Assembly: GCA_002751075.1 (NCBI GenBank)
Contig: NAOQ01000098.1
Coordinates: 65,819-129,818, forward strand
Length of the DNA stretch: 64,000 bases
Direction: 5' to 3'
Source of the DNA: Ichthyophonus hoferi
Lineage: Eukaryota > Opisthokonta > Ichthyosporea > Ichthyophonida > Ichthyophonidae
Shown: positions 56,417-64,000 of the stretch, in pieces
Layout of the letters: the number at the start of each line of letters is the position of its first letter
Numbering within the stretch: the first letter of the stretch is position 1
Program-made: the position numbers and the translations under genes
The notes under the pieces: generated by a model
Told to the model about the DNA's origin: nothing
Database searches by the model: none
What the model saw: the letters and a program-made list of their open reading frames with translations, nothing else

Positions 56417-59400
56417 GTGTATGTATATGTATGTGTATGTGTATGTGTATGTATATATGTATATGTACATAAACATGTAAGTATATATCGAAATGTCAAA
56501 CCAATGTTGTATAAGGAAACATAGATAAAATAATGGGCTCATGGTTATAACGAAGCATATATATATATATATATATATATATCTTTGCATGATATCTTAA
56601 AAATCACAACCTAATACTTAATATAAAGGCACGTGAATCGTGTTAGATATGAACCCATATACAAAGCATATATATATATATAGGTAGATAGATCTAATTG
56701 GTTAGGCGTGTAAGTAAACATCAAAACCAAAACCACTACCTACTTCGTAAAAACAATGTGTAATAGTACTGTCTGTCATTGCTTCAACTTTCCAATAAGG
56801 TGCATTCGATAACACATTCGATAGGTCGGTCATAAATGTACTGTAACGTTTCGGATCATTAATATTTGGTAGAAGGAACACATTCACAGATAATGTTCCA
56901 AAACTATCTAATTGGTCATCCTGAAGGAGGGGCAAGGGTAAAGGAGGGTGAATAACATGAAGAAAAGGTATTCAATAGTAAGATTTTAAGAAATCGCTTA
57001 ATAGTACTAATAATAATAGTAATAGTAATAGTAATAGTAATAATCATCAAAAAAATATATATAATCATAATTAAACAGAATAGTATAACATATGATTGGG
57101 TAATTTATAGCTTTAATGTCTCATATATAGACTACTATATAAAAAATGCTTGTGTTAGCTACTACATCTACCAAATTAGGCTAATTATAGGTTGGTATCT
57201 AAGTGTTGGCCAAGTATTGGTCTATACGTTAGATAAGATAGTACTCAATGTATAGATAAATAACATAATACACATCCAGTTAGATTTGATGATTATAATT
57301 ACTACCAATGTAATACTAGAGGCAAACCCTTAGAAAATAAATTAAATGAAAACAAGCACCAATCAAACCACACCAATATTACACATACTTGGTTCTTATC
57401 TATCTCTCCCAGCATAGCATCCATATAAAGACGGCCACCATAACTGTCCATCCCCTCGCTACGTAATGTATGCATGACGTCATCATCCTCGATTAATCGA
57501 CTGTGGTTGCCCTGTGTGCGTGTACGGTGAATAAATAAATAAATAAAGAAGTAGGTGCAGGAATATATATAGCATGCACAATAGATATACTCATAAAATT
57601 TGTATAGTAGGCATTGCAGTATAATTGCGCAATCGTATATATAAGAGTATGTATGATAGTATGTATGTATGACAGTATATATGATAGTATCTATAGTAGT
57701 ATGTAAAATAGTATGTATAATAGTATGTAAAATAGTATGAATGATAGTATATAGACTAGTATGTATGATAGTATGTATGTATGATAGTATGCATAATAGC
57801 ATGTATAACAGTATGTATAATAGTATGTAAAATAGTATGAATGATAGTATATAGAATAGTATGTATGATAGTATGTATAACAGTATAACATTAGGTATAA
57901 TGGTATAGTAGTAAACTAGTAGCCATGTATAGGGCCATGACTATGTGCATATATAATAATTAACAAGAGAAACGGATTAGTTTATATGTATATAAAAACC
58001 TACCATCCAATATTCCACGGGCGAGGTAAGCAAACATCTACCAGGTTGTAAGACTGATGTGTAGCAGAGATTGGATGACTGCTTACTACTGTAGTATAAG
58101 GCATGCAATTAATAATTAACTCGTCGCAACACCAATCATTTATAATCTATTATGACTATTAATAATTATTTATATGGACATTCAGCCAATCGCAACGCTC
58201 GCCACGTTTCTGTGCTACTACGTCTACATGCACTAATTTTAATTTTTAAGATTAAATGACTAAAAATAATAGCCAGATAACTATTGAATTGTAGTCATTA
58301 ATTTTGCAAAATATTTTTTATGGATGTAACAAAAGAAACTGTCCATACAAGCACATCCATCCAATCAGTATTCAGTGTTAAAACCATTAAAAATAAAACA
58401 AATTTAACGCGTCTAGATAGTTGTTCGGGGCGATAAAAAATCATACAAGTAGGAAGAAAGGGAGGTAGACCTCGAAACACCAGGGCAATACATAACGACA
58501 TCGGACAATATAGCATATCACAGACACCTCGTACAACCACATAACATACAGTCCACCTACCCACTAACAGTGTCGGCCTCCAACACTGCCTCATGAATGT
58601 GAAAGCCTACAGACATTAAGGCTTTGAGCAAACGGGGCCGCGTGGTGATGCCCCGCGGAAAATTAAGATTGATGCTCTGCATGGCTAACATTGGCGTCGA
58701 GTCATTACTGGTTGTGGTGCTGTCCGGGACAAAGCGGCCAGTCCATAGCAACACTCTGGGCTCCATGAGCTGTATGATTGGTCACAGGTTACTGGCTGGC
58801 TAAAAAATACTTTGCTATTATAGGTGATTTGCGATTGGATGGTAGGCATTCATGGTCTTTAGTAATGGCTTGTGCGATGTATTGGAGACGATTTGTAGTC
58901 ATTCCGTACGCAGTCATGATCGAATAGGAATAAACAAGATATGGGTATAGCATAGTTATTATATATATATTAGAAAGAGACTATTGGTTAATTCAAATTG
59001 GTTGCTATTGGGTGCATATAAAAACAGTACTCTATGTTTGGATGTAACTAAAAAACAGTGATCCGTGATTGGCAATATCAATAACCAACTCTTATGTATG
59101 TGTAGGTGGGTAGATAGTTCCTTTATATAGAAAGCTACATCTATCTAGTCACTCACCTCTACTGATGCTGACAGAGTGCTTAACGGTATGAAGCAAGCCA
59201 TCAATACTGTACATCCCGTTATAGTTAGTCAACCGTAATGAGTGCGTCTTAGTCCAGTAATATCGGGCCAATAGCCTTCAGTATTCTACTTCTTTTTTAA
59301 TAATTAACAACAAAAGAAGATTGGTGGAGTACCATTTTTTATAATTATGCCGGCTCACACTTACAACAAGATCTCATATCATCATTAGATCAGACACGCA

Positions 59401-60755
59401 TTATAGTAGTATCATATATATACATATATATATTACAAAGTGGACTGGCCTATATGGCCATACAGCTGACTTTGGTAACATCGGCATCCCCTTATACGTG
59501 ACAAGCCAGAAAGCTTACAGAAACATTTTTAGTGATGAAAAATTAGTATACTTAAAAACCATTTACTAATGGTTCATATTGATGCTTAAATTTTAGAGAT
59601 ATTGGGTTAATAACGTGGTATGCAAAATTTATTTTAAATTATAAAATGGTACAATCAGGGTAGAGGATTGGGAGGTTCAATCACACCCGTTAAATGCCCA
59701 CTTACATGCCTCATTCCATAGAGATTCTCTCTGATTTTATATGTTTAGAACCATCCACCACTTGTATTGACGCGTTATACTTTAATACACCCCAATGCAA
59801 CAACATACATTCACGTGCCATAGTTGAGACTCTTTTTACGTGTTTGTAATTTCGTCGAAATGATTGGATATGGACCTCCCTGGCGTTACTTTAAAACCCC
59901 CCTCCATTAATTTCAGTGACCTATCCTGACAATGTATCGCTAATTACATGATATTGGTCAACAGATTTTAAATATTTTAAATATTTTAATCAGTCTACAT
60001 CATATGCTAGTAGTTGTTAAATTAAATTAAAACGTAATAACATTTAATGGCTTTGAGTGGATCCCACTGAGATTTTAAAATGAGATAAAACTCTTCCTTA
60101 CGCATTTCGAAACACACTGGTACTTATATAGCAATAAACAAGAACATATATATAATGTCTCAGACTTTAATTCCCTTAATATTTCTTTTTTTTTCTTTCT
60201 CATACAATACCCTTTTATTCTTTTCCCTCCCTTGCCTACCTCTATTAATATCCCTACTCCTATTTATAACCATCACACGTGCACCCTCTCCCACGCCTCT
60301 ATATATCTCTCTCTTCCCATTCCCAGCACTTCAACACTCGCTCATTTATTTTATCTTCATCAAACATATATACACATACATACATATCCTTCTCGCAGCC
60401 CCCTCTCCTCCTCCTTCACATACACATTCTTTGTATCTGTCACTTCCCTCTTATAAAAGTCTCATATTGTTCCCACCGCTAAAATACAAGTTGAACTCCA
60501 GCACAAAAAAAAACACTAAGTAATATTATAGATAAAAAGCAAACAAAGACCGAAGCGTAGCCACATACCCATATAACAACGTACGAACTCCGTAAATACT
60601 CCTTCTCACTTACCAATAAACACAAGCGAGAACATTATGATAGGATGAGTGGCACAGAAATAACCATGGGAATAGAAGGCTTTAGCGATAACCTCATCTA
60701 TCCAATTCCCCCATTGAGCAGGCGGAGGGGAGTTTGTGCGTTTCTTGGAAGGCAT
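50236..60755 (-). CDS. SCAP: SCAP, SREBP cleavage-activating protein (one exon lost in a gap)
   Basis: Thirteen exons join in phase: 60755..60614, 59206..59157, 58769..58561, 58088..58004, 57511..57389, 56920..56744, [gap], 55596..55496, 55291..55084, 54544..54446, 53801..53595, 52881..52666, 52447..52094, 51279..50236. They give 1,004 residues plus a missing exon (human 1,279). TM1 is at residues ~35-60. A luminal loop follows, then the sterol-sensing domain ([60 protein letters not shown]). A COPII motif MELSDL (animal MELADL) is formed across an exon junction. The C-terminal WD40 propeller has ~7-8 repeats, such as [10 protein letters not shown]...[16 protein letters not shown] escorts SREBP from ER to Golgi when sterols are low. 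The ATG chosen starts [12 protein letters not shown]; the frame is open ~29 codons further upstream without an ATG, so an upstream coding exon is possible. Confidence 0.95.
53960..54060. repeat. TATAGTATA / TATTATATTA simple repeat in SCAP intron
   Basis: Degenerate AT-rich tandem units (GTATTATAGT, TTATATTATA) within the intron between 54544..54446 and 53801..53595. Confidence 0.6.
54720..54800. repeat. ATAGTATAGAGTATAG-type simple repeat in SCAP intron
   Basis: Degenerate units such as TATAATATAG and AGTATGAGTA; same class as the other intronic minisatellites of this window. Confidence 0.6.
55685..55805. repeat. GATAGTATGATAGTA minisatellite in SCAP intron
   Basis: About a dozen ~10-bp units (ATGATAGT, AGGATAGT, ATAATAGT). 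In the transcript this is a C/U-rich ACTATCATACTATCCTACTA-type tract. Confidence 0.8.
56120..56331. other. Assembly gap (N run) inside SCAP
   Basis: 212 Ns between a poly-A tract and a TATGTG hexanucleotide repeat. It lies in the stretch between exon 56920..56744 and exon 55596..55496, where a phase-0/phase-0 exon encoding the second transmembrane segment is expected but absent from the readable sequence. Confidence 0.9.
56332..56465. repeat. TATGTG hexanucleotide microsatellite
   Basis: At least 12 near-perfect TATGTG units next to the N run, fading into TATGTATATG variants. Together with the gap this probably explains the assembly failure. Confidence 0.9.
57640..57900. repeat. ATGATAGTATGTAT minisatellite in SCAP intron
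   Basis: About 260 bases of ~10-12-bp units (ATGTATGATAGT, ATGTAAAATAGT, ATGAATGATAGT), with a longer internal period visible as repeated blocks. Lies in the intron between 58088..58004 and 57511..57389. Confidence 0.85.
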
Positions 60756-62303
60756 GATGTGTGAACGATGTAATTGTCGCGATGTCCTTTGTATTATAGT
60801 AGGATATTGTGGCAATGTCTGCTCACTTTTAATATCATCCACGCCTTAACTGTGCCTTAATCTTCAGATAAAACGCAACAGCATTTTTATTTTTATTAGA
60901 CTAAGTTATTCCAGAGTAGAAGTTTATCTTTATTTTTCTAAAATAGGTTATTTATATCTATATATATCTTTGTCTAAACCCGTTTATAATATACATGATA
61001 ATACATTAATAATATTGTGTGTCTCTGTCCGTCATCTATTTATCTCCTTATAAGCATTATTCATCTTGTTTGATTTTCCATGATATTCCATGATATTCCA
61101 TAATTTATAAAAGTTATTTTAGTAACTTTTAATTTTGTATTTTATATGATTGGTTATTAAGCTTAAGTCTCTTAGTTTATGATGCCAATGGGACTGTAGC
61201 GTTACACAGTACAAACAAACAATATCTTATGTTTAATTTATTTTTATTTTTCTCTGTGTGGTAGGTAGTTCAAGCGTCATACATAACCTACCAAATCAAT
61301 AAATACAAAAAATTATTAAACATTATTGTTTAATTCACTCAAAACTTTCTTTTCGGTTCTAACTAATAACTTTCACTCAACTACTTGCTTTAGTATAGTC
61401 GAACCAACTGCTGACAACTAAAATGAACAGTTGAGAAAGCATCATTATAATATATTTCTAACACTTACTAGTCAACACAGTCTTATAGTTTATATCTATC
61501 CAAATGCAATACCAGATATTTACGTTTGAAATTGTCATACTAGCATGAGGGAGAGGGACTAGCTGCATCTAAGTAATGAATGCAGACATTATTTTAGTTT
61601 CAACATACAAGTCATTGATATTTCCAGAACAGAAAATTAGTGCAAACACCAAAGACAAAATACTTCCATATATACACTTAGTAGGAATAATGCATGTTAT
61701 TACACTTGACAGCAAGCATAAAACGGTAATCAATCAATCATTATTCTATATAATGCGTAGAATTGCAATATGAAGTTGCACTACGTGTATTCTCGCACCA
61801 GACTGGTAGATAATTTCACTATATTTTACCATTTTTACCACAATAAATTTCCTTTGAAATTTTTAATCAAGTCGTTTATCCAAGACTATATAGCTAGGCT
61901 TACATATTTTTAAAACATAAAATATGTATAGTACTAAGATTTTCATTTTTATTTATTTAGGAATAAGGTATATATAATAATAAATATATCTTATTACTAA
62001 ATAGTTGTATAACTACCAATATCTTAAGATATACTATCTGAGATATACGGTGATTTCGGGGTGTATGTAAATTTAATTGGAGATATAATCGGTAAATCTA
62101 ATGTATATGTAAATTTAATTAGAGATATAATCGGTAAATTAACTATATATAGAAATTAAATCGGAGATATAATTTGCAATTTCAGGATGGGATATAACTC
62201 TAAACCCATTTACCCTATGTAAACGTAAACAAACATATATACACTTAACATTATATTATTTATACATATATATATATAGAAGTATTATTAAAGGAATTTT
62301 TCT
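60756..62303. other. Intergenic DNA upstream of SCAP
   Basis: AT-rich. Short tandem TGATATTCCA units occur near 61,080-61,100, and repeated GGAGATATAATCGGTAAAT-like phrases near 62,080-62,170. The SCAP promoter should lie close to 60,756-61,100. No gene seen. Confidence 0.45.
62070..62175. repeat. Three degenerate ~40-50-bp direct repeats
   Basis: The phrase AATTGGAGATATAATCGGTA recurs as AATTAGAGATATAATCGGTA and AAATCGGAGATATAATTTGC. No known function. Confidence 0.6.
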
Positions 62304-62333
62304 GTGCGTTTCACCTCTTTAATACTTTTTATA

Positions 62334-63235
62334 ACAGCAACCATTATCATGTTATGTGATCAATGTAGTAAAGGGTTAGAGCAGCTTCAAGGTAACGAAG
62401 AGAGTCAGGAAAATGCTTTGAAGGAACTATTATTACACTCCCGCGAAAGGGATTGTAGGTTGGTGACAATGTGTTGTTTGTTTTTATCTTTTAGCTTAGT
62501 TTACGAAGACGAAATAATAAGGGTTACGAGAGGAAGATGGAAGAATTGTCATAGGAAAACATAGATGTAGGTGGGAAGTGGTGTGTTTTGATAAGGGAAA
62601 GGAAGGAAAGGATGTGTGAAGATAGAGAAAGTATGAAATTGTGATAAGTAGTTATAGCCACAGAGAAAATGCATTGGTGAGAACCTGAGAAGTTTTAGGC
62701 CGAGAGAGAAAGCTGAGGTTTTATCATTCTGATTTAATATCTAGTTATACAATACACAATGATAATTGTTTAATGTTATTTTGAGTTCAATATTTTGTTT
62801 TTGTAGAGAAGTATGTTCGTGTGATTCTGGGGATATATTTCCGCAAGTGTGAGTATATGCGCACTATTTTATGTTTATCTATATATATATTTGTATATTG
62901 TTGATTTTATATACGTGTAGGTATGTGCTGTTGTATGCGTGGATATCAGAATAGAAGGTTGTATATATAAGCATGTTTTACCGAGTGTATAAAAGCGGTT
63001 GTATATGTCTACAGATTGTTCTCAATTAACACATATTCCTGTTTTTTTTTTTTTGTCATTTCACACCACATATACCCATATGTAGGACTATTAACTGTAC
63101 TCTTTTGTATCTTATTTTTACTATGTTTATTTCTATTTCTTTGTTCCCTTGACAATTGTCTTTCTATAGAATCTAGTAGCGTACAGTATCACATTGAATA
63201 CTACCACGCGGTTAATATAATGCCAATGTATTGAT
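62334..63235 (+). CDS. Candidate multi-exon gene, unidentified
   Basis: Three splice-flanked coding-like pieces. The first follows TTATAACAG (from ~62,338) and reads MLCDQCSKGLEQLQGNEES then ENALKELLLHSRERDC to ~62,459, with possible continuation after a very short intron (LVYEDEIIRV). The second (~62,806-62,852) reads KYVRVILGIYFR between TTTTGTAG and GTGTGAG. The third follows TTTCTATAG (from ~63,171), reads SSSVQYHIEYYHAVNIMPMY and stops at 63,235, with AATAAA directly after. Phases were not reconciled for all junctions and no start codon is fixed. The gene model is tentative. Confidence 0.32.
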
Positions 63236-63842
63236 ATGAATAAAACTGCAACGTATGGTATAGTTGGATCAAAGAAAAAACGTACATAATCGCATAGGAA
63301 TATAAAAGTAGTTACTACAATTTATCTTACTATACTGGGATCAATAAATTATTTTATTGCCTAAAATGATCTACTAGAATAGAGATGTTTAAATGACTAA
63401 TTAGTGCTAATTGAGTATTTTAAGAGAGGGAGGCGATTGGTATTTGAATTAACATCTGCTATTTGTTGGTCAATGTGTTTTATAATAGAATATAAGATAA
63501 TGTATCATAACATACAATTATTCATTACAGTACAATACGATACAACACTGTATAATATCATATAAACATTTCTATATAATATTTATTTGCCATTTTAATG
63601 ACCCAAATTCTCGCTAGCCGTTCGAGCTAAATGTGTACTTTAAATTTTTTTAAAATAGCAATAAAAATAGAGCGTTTTCAGTAGCAACATAGTATATTCC
63701 AATCAATATTGAGTACGATAGAATAACTATTATATAATTGTGATTGAATTGGGCCCCAGTCAACCTTTAATATTTAATTCCACTAATGTTTTAGTGAAAT
63801 TTTATAAGGATATTGCTTGGATATGACTGGACTGTAGCATAC

Positions 63843-63897
63843 CTTTCTTTATCAATCTATTAATAACTGGTGTGAATGGTCTAGTAGACGCGTCTCG
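63843..63897 (-). CDS. Possible internal exon of a gene running off the window
   Basis: A 55-base minus-strand segment reads RDASTRPFTPVINRLIKK between an acceptor (TATCACCAG) and a donor (GTATGC). The other two frames have stops. Upstream exons would be beyond 63,960 or outside the window. Family unknown. Confidence 0.35.
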
Positions 63898-64000
63898 CTG
63901 GTGATACAGTATTGGAGGCTAGGCTTAGAATATTAAAATTAAAAACTAAAAAAGGATTCTAGCTAAAGCTAGCGCTACCACAGGGAGCAACAGGGCACAG

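Noticed and set aside
56022-56590. ORFs over the second N run and TATGTG repeat
   Set aside because: Artefact of Ns and microsatellite translation (Cys-Val, Thr-His or Ile-His repeats).
1-64000. tRNA, rRNA, CRISPR or bacterial-type features
   Set aside because: None seen by eye; the window is intron-bearing eukaryotic DNA. A tRNAscan or Rfam run would be decisive for small RNAs.

Overview
This is eukaryotic nuclear DNA: AT-rich, gene-sparse, with long microsatellite-rich introns and canonical splice sites. Joining exons by reading frame and splice phase gives several well-supported genes: a gamma-class carbonic anhydrase, an SLC25 mitochondrial carrier, an ABHD16 lipid hydrolase, a PSTPIP/Cdc15-type F-BAR-SH3 protein and the sterol sensor escort SCAP. 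SCAP with an animal-like COPII sorting motif, ABHD16 and a PSTPIP-like protein together suggest an opisthokont, perhaps a unicellular holozoan or an early-branching fungus. This placement is inference, not proof.

Layout. 1-5.8 kb: the last exon of an unidentified gene, a worn Ty1/copia fragment, a MITE-like hairpin and the two-exon gamma carbonic anhydrase. 6.8-13.9 kb: two intronless paralogous single-C2H2-finger genes on the minus strand with matching promoters, separated by five tandem copies of a ~350-bp non-coding unit. 14-18 kb: little recognisable content apart from a dispersed repeat. 18.2-23.7 kb: a nine-exon-plus SLC25 carrier (minus), one of whose introns is nearly filled by an (AAT)n-type satellite. 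24-29.4 kb: mostly non-coding, with a basic unidentified ORF and a 90-residue, 12-cysteine protein, plus dispersed repeats A and B. 29.5-35.0 kb: ABHD16 in ten exons (minus). 35-39.7 kb: non-coding with another A+B repeat pair. 39.7-42.4 kb: an F-box/leucine-rich protein (minus). 43.8-49.7 kb: the F-BAR-SH3 gene in eleven exons (plus), divergent from the F-box gene and convergent with SCAP. 50.2-60.8 kb: SCAP in at least thirteen exons (minus), with an assembly gap where the exon for transmembrane segment 2 should be. 61-64 kb: candidate exons of unidentified genes.

Functionally, SCAP would carry SREBP from ER to Golgi in a sterol-dependent way, ABHD16 would deacylate phosphatidylserine-type lipids, and the F-BAR protein would bend membrane at the cytokinetic ring or cortex. 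Their adjacency is probably chance. The two zinc-finger paralogs with shared promoter boxes and the intervening repeat array look like the most unusual regulatory arrangement here, and the triple CC-x6-C protein is the most unusual small protein.
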